A DNA stretch of 64,000 nucleotides, from positions 186,001 to 250,000 of the forward strand of contig JALRME010000026.1 in NCBI GenBank assembly GCA_026120035.1, read 5' to 3'. How positions within the stretch are numbered: position 1 is the first letter of the stretch; each line of letters opens with the position of its first letter. The notes beneath the pieces were generated by a model that was given only the letters and a program-made list of their open reading frames with translations, made no database searches and was not told the origin of the DNA. Position numbers and translations under genes: made by a program. Below are positions 12,148 to 23,979 of the stretch, in pieces. The DNA comes from Coleophoma eucalyptorum. Its lineage: Eukaryota > Ascomycota > Leotiomycetes > Helotiales > Dermateaceae.

Positions 12148-15100
12148 TTTCAGTAAAGAGATCCGAATTCAACCTCGGACCAATTAAGAAAGCAAATAAA
12201 GGAATGTGAATGAAGAACGAATGGAGTTGAACTGAACGATGCTAGAAAGGAAGGAATGGACCGAGTCATATATAGACCTGGCCGTACAGAGGAATTCTTT
12301 GCATTGTGAAGACCGCCAACATTTGTTGTCCAAGCTAGCATTGAGGCTGCCCTCCAGGCTGGCGCTGTCCGACCGCCACAATGGTAGCTGGCAGGAAAAA
12401 AAGGAAACAGGGCCCAATAGTCATGGCTATAGGAGCCTAAGGGAGCTCGAGGTGCAGCGGGTTCAGGTACCAGCGGTGGTAGCGCCAAAAGCCACATGAA
12501 TCAATGCTGAGATGCTGGTATGCTAGAATACAAAGCGTGGGCATCAAATCAGTCCTATTCTCAGTGCGGTGACCGTTCTATCCACACTTGGGGAACCCTA
12601 CTGGAGCCAGGACAATTGAGACGTCTCCAAAGCATTGTTCGATGGCATTAGCTTCGGTACTGTGTTCGACAGCATTCAATGAGCTTGTTCATTTTTCCCG
12701 AGTAGGGCCAGACTTGGTCTTGTGGGCCGCACTATGCATTATTGGATGCCAGACAAGTACAACAGCCCCTGGGTAGAGCAGCCTAGTGGGAGTATTCAGC
12801 TTGGAAGGCTTGGATATTAGGGCATAGTAGAGGTACGGCTCATCCATGATTCGGCTGACCATTGTGCAGACTCGTGGTGGCTGTTGGTAGATGGAGTTGG
12901 CGGTGCAAATATTATCGCTGCGGACCTGAAGGACTTGAGGATGGGATATCCGAGGCGAGTGAGCGCAAGGCGCTGTGCTCGAATTGGAAGCCGTGCTCGC
13001 TGTGCTCCTCCAGATATTTAGACGAGGGAGGCCAGACTTCGCAAATGCGGCAGCAAAAGGATACCGGCTAACCGAGTTCAGTAGTTTGGATTATGGCCCG
13101 CAGTACCTGGCTTGGCCTCTAGATCGTCTCCTTTCTGTTATTGCTTCTTTGATGCTTAAATCCTGTCTTCCATCCTTCCTTTGGGGCGTAGTTCCCTCGC
13201 TTTTATTTGTTACTCACCTAGCGTTGGTCGACCACAGCTATTCTTTAGTGCAACTCCTGTGCCAACTACACGGACTATTGAATATGAATAGAATCAAGCA
13301 AAAATCTAGGCAGAACTCAGTCCTCTTGTTATGAACGATCACGAACCTGCGGATCTCAGAACTTGTCTCCTCTTGTTATGCGGACTTCCTGCTGCTCTGT
13401 ATGGCTTCAACTAAAATCTATGCAAAGATATCGTTGGCAGATGCATTCATTCCTATGATGGCTGTTGTTGATATGGATTCAAGCGAGGAATCGTCCACTC
13501 AAAGAAGCCACAAGTGGTTGTCTAGGAGAACCAGCCACATTCAAGAAGCTGTCACTTATCTGCGCTGTGACCTCAACCATAGTCTGCAATCGCTTACTGG
13601 GGTCCCTCCACGCCCACAACAAACAAAAAACCGTCACAGCACATCGGCTAGAGCCCCCCGGCTTGCATAACATTTTGCGGAGACAGAGTTAGAAAAGCAA
13701 AAGAACCATGAGTGTTCTATGCAGGATACGAGATATGCAGCCAGCAGCCTGACCGGCCCCAAGCGAGCGGGATAGAAACTGTCAGTTCGAGCGTCACGCG
13801 ATGAATGTAAAATTGCAATGTCAGTGATCATAACCATGACTGCCGTGCAAAGCGGCCTCTTCTACCTCCAGGTTCTTGCCTCCGCTTCCTCGCATCTCCC
13901 GCTTCGGATGCAAAGGTCGAACCCACCGGAAAACACGGAAGCAGGGGGACCAATGCTTTCCAGGCGTTGAGTCAGCGAGAAAGGCTTTGTGCCAGTCCTG
14001 AAAGACTGCTCACTATAGTATCATGGCTTTGGGGGTTTCTAGTGTGGTTGTCCAACAAACAAGACGACATAGATACAAAGAGTCGAGAGCGTATCTCCTG
14101 ACGCTAAGTGCCCAAAGTTCTAGGCGAGAAACATGGCACAGTTCCATCTCACTTGCTCGCACTTCTCCGAGGAGTGGATACTCCCCACAAATTGCAAAGC
14201 GGAGAAGCCGACAGCTTTCACACACAGTATCCGGCTTGGACTACCGAAGTGGAGAGATAGGAGGGAACAGTGAGATCCGATGATTTTGAGTTGCCGGGAC
14301 AGATGAATTAAGTTCCTTAGCGAGTAGGTGAGAAGTAAGCAGCCGAACGCCTGGGGTTACTTTGAGCTGGCCTAAAACTATGACCTCTGCCAAATCTTTC
14401 GGGGTTGAGGAAAAGGGAGCACAATAAGGCTTATGGAAAGTATGGAAGTGATTGGATGGGTCGAGAGTTGCCATCGGTACTATTATAACTATAATGTCGC
14501 TAAGTCATTTGCGAAGGTGCCAAAGCTAACGAGTAGGAAAAGCCACACTCACTACCACACTACCAGATTTTTACACAAAGACAACATTCTGGAAAAGAAG
14601 CAAGCCGGGAGAAGGGGGGAAAGGTTAATAATCTCGGTCTTTAATACAGTCCAGGCACATCAAAAAATGAGACGGTGCACTTGAAATTACTTTAGTAATA
14701 TTCCATCCTAGTCCTCTTATCTACAGGAACAGCAAGATCAGGTCAGACATGAAAATACTCCAGCGGTATGACACGGGCCAAGGGAACACAGCATTGCCTT
14801 GAGTCTAAACGCCCATATCGTGTGGCTCAGCAGGACATTGGCCTTATTTTCGCCTCTGGATTTCTGCCCCCCCCCCCCTCTATATTATCACAGAAGCTTG
14901 GTCAAAGGACAATTCAAGCCTTTGGCAAAACAACAAGCATCTGCATAAATCCAAACACAGCTACCAGAAGAAAGCCAGCTGCTGTCAAGAAAAAGACATG
15001 TCTCTGTTACAAAGAACCTCCCCCCCCCCCCAAAATCCACGCATCTTTTCACAGCACATAGTTGCCCACGAAAGTACAAATTTCACTCACTCACTCAATT

Positions 15101-16197
15101 AACAAGATATGTTGCCATGCCATTCCCCAGCCTCGCAAGCATCTGATCCGTGCCATGAAGCTCAGAATTCTTTATCTGACTTTCTTTATTATGATGCCTC
15201 GAGGAATCCAATGGCAAGGGCCACCAGTGCGTGGGCGCGCCACAGTGCATACACAGACCAGCACCTACCTTAACACCAACTTAATCACCAACGCTACTAT
15301 ATAAAAATAAAAGAGACTCAAAGCTCTGTCCCCCTTAGTCATGGCAAACCACAAGCAATTCTAGATATAGTCGGCTTGGAAACCCGAATTCACGGATGCA
15401 AAGCACTTACATGCCAAAATAAACTTATACCTATGATTCATGCATGGTACGACCGCTCTAGTGCAGTGCAACGCATCCACTCTGTGCCAAAATAAAAAAA
15501 AGCATAGATTGCATTTCGCCATTGCATCTACTGTGAAAAAAACAACAACGAAAATACATCAACTAGCAAGCACATCCCCATTGCGGAGAACTCCAATACT
15601 CAGTAACATAGTTTGATGAATTCTTCTGTAGCATTTCTGGGACCAAACAGCTTGGATTGTCCACAATGGGCATTGAGTGGGGCGACATTTGATCTTGTGA
15701 ACCATGGATTTCAGATCCGCTTGTTTACTTTGGGAAATTTCCCTGGTACCTGATTCAAGTGCTTCCATGGTATGTGCCACCTTTATACGGCAGACTGGGG
15801 TGAAGTATGGTCACGGAAGGCTTCCAAAGTACTGTATGATTGTGAGCTTCCATGGTAATTGCGGCCTTTCAAAAGCGAAAGTGAAGCATCTCAGTCTCAA
15901 AGAGAATTCGCAAAGAGACGAGGCATGGTAGTTCAAGTAACAGATCATATTGAGGGGTGCAAGGCTATTTCGGATTTTCCTCCCATTGTATTGGGAGTCT
16001 CATGTAACTCGCTCTATAACGCCATCAAACGAGCAGAAACTAGCAGAAAAGTAAAAGCGGGAGCGCGATGTGAAACAAGACTGGTCTACCATCCCTTTCT
16101 CCGCCGTGATTCCATAACGCCAGTCGTATGTATGCATATCATCATCTCATGCTCGTCCATAATACCATTTGCAACTGAATCTTTCCACCACCGAAAT
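12148..16197. other. 4-kb intergenic region, no gene recognised
   Basis: Apart from the WSC promoter at the left end and the CSN1 3' flank at the right end, I see no coding exon here. The ORFs are short (all under about 140 codons), without family resemblance or splice-linked partners. Two 12-nt poly-C runs occur at 14867-14878 and 15020-15031. Confidence 0.55.
12269..12274 (-). promoter_or_regulatory. TATA-like element of the WSC gene
   Basis: The minus strand reads TCTATATATGA, about 122 nt upstream of the start codon at 12147, a reasonable distance for a fungal TATA box. Judged only from motif and spacing. Confidence 0.5.
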
Positions 16198-17793
16198 CTA
16201 GGCATGGAAGCTTCTGAGTGCTCGTCCAGCTCCCATACTATTATCCCAGTCATCTCCACCACCAAAAGCAGATAGAGCATGCTTCTTTGGGCCCTTAACT
16301 TCAAGGTCGGCTCCGGCAATGTTCATGTGCAGGATTCGGTGACGTGCTTCGCGCTCGTACTCACGTGCTGTTGCGAGGGTTGAAGCCTGGAGTCTAGCTC
16401 GTGCAACCGATGGGACGGATGTGAGAAGCTGTAGAGTTATTAGTAAGGCGACTAGGCAAAGAAGTGAATACTGACCCGGTTCTGAGTATCAATTCTCGCA
16501 TCAAGTTCCTTGCGTGCAATCATCTGAACCAACTCTTTCTCGATCGTCTTGCCTGGAGCGGCAAATTGAGCATTGAGACTATCCAGGGTGACGCAAGAGA
16601 ACGGGATGAAGTACTGAACAATACTCTTGCTGCGGATCAAGTGATAAAGCTCATCGACATGCTTTTGAAGGTGAAGATCCAATAGGTAATCAGCCCGGTA
16701 AGATTCTAAAATAGCAAGGCATTGGGCATAGCGGCTGTTGACGAAAAAGGTGATAGCTCGTCGAATGTGTGGCTCCAGCTCCAGGTAGCTACGGAAGTTG
16801 CTGTTGTCCAGGACCTTTCGCTGTATCTCGTTCCGATCCATCGATGCCAATGCACAGAGACCACCATAGATAGCAATGTCGTTTTGAGAAACAATCTCAG
16901 AGCATTGACCAGGCGCTAAGCCTGAGTTTGTTGAGAGAAACGAATGTGCAGCTTGATAGTATTCGCCAGAATCCATCTGAGCAAGGCCATCGGCTGCACA
17001 CAGATATGGCTGAAGACTCTTATCCTCCTCCATCGAAATCGGGTTGTTGCCTCTAATTTTTTGGACGTTTGTTGAGACGGCTAGCCAGTTTCTTTGCTCG
17101 ATTGCAACTTCGATGAGATGCTTGGAAACATCTACAATGTGTTTCGAAATGGATATATCTTGTCGCATGCGGGAATAGGCCTCAAATGCTTTCGCCAGAT
17201 CGCCGATCGCTTGGTAATGCTTTCCAAGATCTTCGTTGCCCATCTAAGACGTATCAGCGTCTCTTCCCTTGCTAGCTCATGGCTCTCACTCACACGTATG
17301 CTCTCTTTGATCAGATTATTCTTATAGCCTTTCAACTCATGCTCCAACCGGTTCGTCTCAGCAGCATTATGCTTATTTTGTTTCTCAACCCACGCATTAT
17401 CAATCACAGCTTCCTTCTCTGTAGGTCCAATGATCTGCAGGTGTCCTACTGCTTCTACGTACTTCTTGACATCTTGACCCTGCTTGGCTTCATTCACAGC
17501 AGCTTTGAGGGCGTCGACGCCCAGGAAAGTGGAGGAGGTGCCGATGAGAAATAAGCGTTCAAGCCGTGTGCGTCCTGTTATCAATTAGTGATCCAAATTC
17601 AGCGAAGTTTTGCAGATATCGTCGACGGCATCTTACCCTTGTAATTCTGTATGTAGCTCTCAAGATCGAACTTTGGGGTATCTGTCTAACTTTAGCTTAT
17701 TGTTATGGTGTTGACCGGGATACATTTTCCTTTACCGGTGACAACAATAGACCTCTTACGCGTCTGCGTAGGCGATGATGGTGCTGAAGCCAT
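16198..17793 (-). CDS. csn1 (csnA): COP9 signalosome complex subunit 1
   Basis: Exons 17793-17736, 17681-17637, 17574-17294, 17243-16476 and 16428-16198 give 460 aa. Exons 2 and 3 join to FDLESYIQNYKGRTRLERL, and exons 3 and 4 to NNLIKESIRMGNEDLGKHY, both typical of CSN1 (Rpn7/PCI family). The TPR-like Rpn7 region covers roughly residues 100-290, and the PCI winged helix follows, ending near MIARKELDARIDTQNR (about 370-384). The tail ends FGGGDDWDNSMGAGR. CSN1 is a scaffold of the signalosome that removes Nedd8 from cullins and controls development and secondary metabolism in fungi. The first exon is short (MASAPSSPTQTRKRSIVVT) and its donor is GTAAAG; this is the least certain junction. Introns are 47-62 nt. 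Confidence 0.9.
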
Positions 17794-18167
17794 TCTGAAT
17801 TCGTGGTCCAGTTCGATCTGACGTTCGGAGCTTGGTTGAAGTCATGAGTTGAAGCTTCGCAAGGCTGAGATACAGAGAGGCTCGGAACCATGTTTTTCCG
17901 GCACGCCACCAGGTATCTCATTGATGAGCCAGTTTGCAGATGCATACAGCTTTAAGAAATTATGAATAAGCAATTGATGTTCATTATGGTATCTCGTCAT
18001 TAAGCACCAAGCTACAATTATCCTCTGGTAAAACAAAGCCACCCGCCAAATACAATGCCAATGTGTCCAGGTATATATTACAGCAAATCCGAAGAGAAAC
18101 GCCATCTATAAAATGAATCCGTGCCAAATCCGTGCAACAATCCCCAACCATGAGGGTTTTAATCGCC
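17794..18167. other. Spacer between the Zn2Cys6 factor and CSN1
   Basis: 374 bp separates two genes in tandem on the minus strand. It must hold the transcription-factor 3' end and the CSN1 promoter. No motif stands out. Confidence 0.5.
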
Positions 18168-21100
18168 TTACCTGTAACGTTGATCCTGGAGCATGTTATT
18201 CCACTCATCGCCTTCGCCAGAAAATATCCCATCGAAATTCAAGTCCGCGTTCTGTGCCATATTACCACCCACCACTCCACTCATATCATTAGGCTGCAGT
18301 CCCATCATGCCATTACCAGTTCCCAATTCCATAGGCATATTGAAAGTTTGCTGCCCTTGCATAAGATATGGTGGTAACGGTCCAAACAATTGCCCTTCAA
18401 GATCATCATACACTGCAGGTCCAGGGGGCCCATTCGAAAGAAACATTGGGGTTGTCGTTTGTGAATCTCCATTTAAGTTGAGAGAATCTTGTTTTGCTGC
18501 ATCAAACTCCATCATTGGCTGATTAGGGTAGGCAAAAGGGTCACCCGAAGGAAACATCATTGCGCTAAGATCCGGAAGCCCATCAGGGCCGCAGCTAAAT
18601 GCTTGATTCAAGTTGTACTGCGACTGTCCTTGCGAGAAGCTTCCACTACTGATAGAATCAGGAGTGCCACTGCCAGAAATTTCTGCTGCGGGAGACATCA
18701 ATTCGTGGAATGACTGTCTAAGATTTGGATCTGAGGCCTTGTTCTGCTGGAAGCGAGCTCCATCCAAAGATATTCGAAGACCGGAGGTAGCCGAGCGAAC
18801 AGAGGTAGGATGTGTAGGGAACGTGGTAGCTCGTAATGGTATCGGAAAAGGGCCCAAATCTGATGACTTGAGGTCTGGAGAGCTTTGCTTTTGAAGCGGT
18901 GCTGCGTGGTTCGAGGTAGGTGCCGGTCGTTTCTTTTTGGCCATCACTGGGGCTGGACGACCGGTCTTCAGTCGGTCTGGAAGCTGTTCGAAGAGACTCT
19001 GCTCACAGTTAGCTGCCTGACGAGATTGGATTGATGATATAGGAACATACACCCAAAGCTGTCGCACATCTATCTGCAGCCATGCTGCGTTGCGCGAGCC
19101 CTTGGAGAGCATCCTTTCCTGCCATAGCATCGGCCAATATCTCAGTGGTGCCAGGCTTATCGGGGTTCTCCAGTACGAAGAATAATAAAGACAAGATAGA
19201 GAAGAATGTGGTATACATGGTAAACCAGTATGCGCCAATAAGAAGACCTCGTCTCTTCATCTCTGCCGTAATGTGGACGACATTCCGGGATACACTGACA
19301 CAAGCTGCAGCGCAAGCATATGACCTGTCGTCTACCGTTCTACCAATACAGGCTTTCGAGGAGACGTAGTGTAGAAATGGACGGTAGAGCATCATCTGGA
19401 CGTGTGCATAAGCAAGCCTAAGTAGCTGTTGAACTCTATGAAAACAGTTAGAATGTGAGCTTGAATCGTAGCCTCGTGTAACTCTAGAACATTTATGCAT
19501 AAACTATCAACTCTGAAGGTCATCCATCATTCGCCATGATAACAGCACGATATGATACTAGCACACTTGATGCATCCACGGCTCGCTAAACAGAGAAGGA
19601 TTGAGAGATGCAGAGCACTTACCGAAGAACCTCAGATGTTCCTTCCCCTCCCGGCCTCAATGCCATTGGTAGCTTGTCTAGCCAATCTGCTAGATCACGC
19701 TCAATATCCCTAATTTTAGCATGACCAATAACATATGAGGCCTTTGAGCTGCTATGAACACTTTGCTCTAAACCTTTGATAGGGTAAATGTATTTGATCA
19801 CTTTCGTTAAAATTCCCATTAGGCGCGTATGAGCGTTTGTGGCAGCATAGAGCGAAATCTTGCCAGGCGGCATTTCCAGGATGGCTTCCTTAGTGATATA
19901 TTCGTCGTCAACCTCTAGTGGCAGATCTTGATCTATATCATCACTGCTCAGCATCTGTGGAAACCCTAGCAGAGCAGACACGTATGTATCCATCTTGCGG
20001 ATGATGTAAAAAACTCGGCGCCGCGTTTCTCGTTCAATTGGGGTGAACTGGCCAGGAATATTTCGGTGCATTCCCATTCGTAGAGCTGAGCGTAAGGCAA
20101 TTCCTATATATGAATAGCATGTGCTCAGATTGGCAGATGATTGTAAAAACAATATCATAAACAATACTGCCTGAAGAGAAACAATATCCCGGCAATCTGT
20201 GATATCCATCATACCCCTTGCAGCCCGGAAGTATTTGATCCTACTGGTAATCAGTAATTATTCGCTGCACTAGACACCAAGCTGAAACAAAACATAAATT
20301 TCGTGTCTAAGTCATACGGATGGAATTGGTTTCCGGATATTTTTGTTGCAGACTGGAGAGCCTGGGTAGACTTCTACCCAGCGAAAATTTATTTACGTGA
20401 CGAAGGCAGATATAATATTAGGATTGTGCTTACCCGTGATCAATACCGGTTTTATAAGTCTGCTGCAGAGGTTCATCCACGGGATCGGTATCAATGTTAA
20501 ACATACAACCAAGAGCCAGCACCATGTAGAGTAGTGGTAAATAGCGATTCTCCTCATCGCCATATGTTTCTGGGGAGTTGTCGTATATCCTGTCGAACAT
20601 TTCATAAAAAGTGGGTTGGTGGACAAATCGTAGCAAAGCGCATGCGCAATTCAGTGCATTTATGCATAAAGTCTTTGCCTGATCTCGGTTTGGAAGATCT
20701 ACAGTATTGGGAAGTCCAGATTCCATTGGTGATTCCATTGAGTTAGACTTGGGTGAGTCCAGCATAATAGGTAACACCACAGGCCTTGCGGGTCGGGGTA
20801 GAAACCCTATACTGTTTTCCGTGTTGAGTAGGCTACCAAACTGCTCTCGCATGCGTTTCAAGAACATTGCACCGGATGAGCCACCGTAGAAATCCCAGTG
20901 CCCACGTTCGTCGAGATCGAGTTGACCAGTGCTCTCAATCATAGAACGTAACTTGGCTTCTTCACATGCCTCATCTGGAACGTCTGGTTCTAATTTAATG
21001 GGTACATCTGCGTTTGTTCCATTTTGCACATTGTTCTTCACGTTGGCCGTTTTCTGCTGCTGTTGTAAAATTGCATCGATGTTGGGATCGCTGAGGTCGA

Positions 21101-21566
21101 CATTAGGTAGGACCGTCCTCAGTAGCGTTTCCGCACGCTGAAGACGATGCTCTAGCGCCTCGATATACTGTGGTGCAGGATTTCTTCTCCGATTTGATGG
21201 CTGATCATATGTGCATTCTGATATCGAAGTTAGCCTAGGCATAGGAGTAGATGTCGGTCGCAACTCGTACTAACCATAACTATATACAGTACAGTGAGTA
21301 CACGGCTGTTTGCCATCACATTTAATCTTTTTCCTTCTACATTCATCACAGGCTCTAGTCACCCGTCGTCTTTTTTGTAGCGGTGCAGAAACGCGCGGAG
21401 CTTGGGATTGTGATGTTGCGCTAGGAGAGGACTGTCCTGGTTGCTGCGGCCATTGTGTTGATGTATGACTACTTGATCCGTCTTCGCCTTCAAAATCCTC
21501 GGGTGATGAGTGATTCGGACTCGCTGGGGCAGCCGTTGCCATTGACATAGCGCTCTGACCGTTCAT
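18168..21566 (-). CDS. Zn2Cys6 transcription factor with fungal-specific domain
   Basis: Exons 21566-21275, 21217-20434, 20243-19623, 19435-19051 and 18998-18168 give 970 aa. The zinc cluster is complete: C73-x2-C76-x6-C83-x5-C89-x2-C92-x6-C99, within [15 protein letters not shown]. It is split by a phase-1 intron just before the last cysteine. A basic linker ([18 protein letters not shown]) and short coiled coil follow. The fungal-specific domain spans roughly 240-680 ([71 protein letters not shown]). The C-terminal ~280 aa are Asn/Gln/Pro/Gly-rich and acidic, as in activation domains. It likely binds CGG-type sites as a dimer. The cluster and linker resemble the COL-26/BglR-like group of carbohydrate regulators as I remember it; that is not certain enough for a symbol. 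Introns 2 and 3 (190 and 187 nt) are long for this window. Confidence 0.9.
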
Positions 21567-23979
21567 CGACTACCAACTGGGTGGTGCCCTATCCCGACAG
21601 TCGCACGTAATCTAGTGCGCAGCTCCAATCCAGGAAGGAATTATGGACGCAAGTAGGAACTCCACGGTAAGGATGCTCTAATTCCAATTCCTACGCAGGC
21701 TCTAGGGTTGAAAGAACTTCAACGTCGGCGCTCGAGGTAATAGAAGGATTTCAAAGCAGTCGCGGTGACGTCCCAAGAAACTTTGAGGCTTGGCTTTTAA
21801 CACTCGGATTTGTTTAACTCCGCTGCGCCAGACGATTACGCATCAAGGAATGTTTGCTTTGCGCCGCCGCGTCGCTGCCAGATGGAAGATTCGCGGGATG
21901 ACTGCACGTTCAGGGTGAGGATCGGGTGTCCCTGGATGTCTAGATTAGGAGCAGAAAGCTTCTTTGTGCAGAGCGGTGGTGTTGGGGGAGAAGGAGAAAT
22001 CACAAGAATACAAGAAGAAGTGGGGCATCGGTGGACAAAGTGATGGTCAGCCCTTGGTCATTGCTGCCCGTAAAGTGCAGAGGTACTCCGTAAAGGTGCA
22101 GCCCACGCCCACTCCCATCCAACGACAGGGCGTGGTCGGGGTACGGATACGGAGTGTGTGCACAATAACAGAATAGTGAAGAGGTCTGGTGGCGCATGGA
22201 AGCTTAGTTTAAAGGCCGCAATCGGTGGCAAAAGGTCCGAATGGGGTAGTATTGGCAGACTCTCGATCGGTTTGCTCGCCCTTCAAACCTGCCAAGACTC
22301 AGGGCTGAAGGGACGGATCACGAAAGATCTTATCTGCTCAGATTGCGATGCTGGACGGATTAACGATCGGCTCTGACCAATGGACCGCAACGTGAGTGTC
22401 GCTGCCTTTGCGCTGTTATGGATCGTGCCCTTACCTTGTGGGCGCGGATTACCTTTTCTGACATCTAAGCTCTTACGAGGAGGATAGGGTTGGAGGCCCT
22501 GCACCGTTTCCTCATGTCCTTACACGCCTATGCATACGCGCGGAAATCCCGCACGGCGCTGCAGCAGCATTCACCCATTCTGGTGATACCACTGTACACG
22601 CACGGGACTCTGTAGCTATTGGACCCATTCACTCCCCTCCCCATCATTCTTTCCAGCATGACACTTTCAGACCGACACCGAACTAGAAGCGCCCGCCAAT
22701 TTGGTCGATCTTCCGCCCATCAACCAGAGGCACGAAGTAAGAGACAAGAAAAAACTTTAAAAAAGCATTGAAGACCATCAAGCTTCAGGAGGGAGGGCGA
22801 TACTGTAGGTCCTGGAAAATTGCCGACAGAACACCAAACCAGGTCCAGGGACCCCTCACGCCCCTTTCCGTTTCAGGGCGACCATTGCACGTGGATGTGC
22901 TCTACTTCGCTAACCACTCACAGGTCAACAAGCTCAACCAGTCAGAGAATTACGATTGCCAGTGTCTACCACCAGTTTAAGCTCTGGGCTTGCATGATCC
23001 AAGTACTCCGTAATTACTCGTATGGACTTTTCGTACTAACGCCCTTTGCTCTTACCTGTACCCTACTCAACGACACTCTGCTTTTTTCTTCTCTTTCCCG
23101 GCATGGCATTGGATACCGTAAGGTGGCTTTTTACTGGGACAATGGGATGCGATGACGTCCCTTTTCTCGCTTCTGACCGAGCGAGCGCCTCTTACTTGCC
23201 TTGACCTCAGCCACTTCCAGCCCACCCGGAGGATACCTCACTAGCCCGCCAGCTTTCCCAGCTTACCTTGCCTGACCACTTACCTCACCTACGCTATCCG
23301 TCTATCTACCACTGGTGTACCCCCTCTACCTTACCGTGCTCACCAACACCGCCAACATCAGCTTTGTCAGCTTCCTCCACCAGGCAATCTCTGGTGAGGT
23401 GAGGGTGGTACCATCTATTGACGAGTGCTGTAGGTCCCAAGTTTACCTTACCTTATCTCAACCTATGTCCCAGGCCCATAACCTCGCTTCTGGCAGCAAA
23501 CCCACGACTTGGTGGGGCAGCCAGGCCCAATGCGGGGCATCATTGACGTCTTTGTCCTTTGATGCAGCACGGTGTTAGATACTCAGGTTGCCATTGGCAG
23601 GATATGCAGACTCTGGCCAGAGTTTTCATCTTGACCCAATCCCCATGTGCGCCATCGCTGGTCTGCCCTGAACCCGTGTGGGTCTGGGGCATACGGCAGC
23701 TTAATCCTCGCTTTCTGCTACCCTATGTCATTCGCGTTCGGTATGTAGCGTCTATTGTTCGAGACTCTATATAAGGTTGACTTGTTCACCACCCCGATCA
23801 CTCTCTGTAACCTTCCAATTATTTCAATTGGGTAGTTATACCCCGCTGGTACTCTCGTCCCTTGACCTGGAACACGGCCAACCTACGAAGAACAGATTTC
23901 TGCGAGGACTGTGCAACCGTACTTGAAATACAGTCATTTTGCCAAGTCCGAACTCCTTCCTAGAACCAATTTTTACATC
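21567..23979. other. 2.4-kb divergent intergenic region
   Basis: This separates the minus-strand Zn2Cys6 factor from the plus-strand sulfotransferase-like gene and should hold both promoters. No coding exon was recognised. Pyrimidine-rich stretches with CTTACC/CCTTACC repeats occur at about 23186-23460. A TATA element sits at the right end. Confidence 0.55.
23768..23774 (+). promoter_or_regulatory. TATA box of the sulfotransferase-like gene
   Basis: CTATATAAGG lies about 210 nt upstream of the start codon at 23980. It is the only clear TATA element in the surrounding DNA. Confidence 0.55.

Noticed and set aside
7322..21566. Biosynthetic gene cluster around the Zn2Cys6 factor and sulfotransferase-like gene
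   Set aside because: No PKS, NRPS, terpene synthase, P450 or transporter nearby; neighbours are housekeeping genes.
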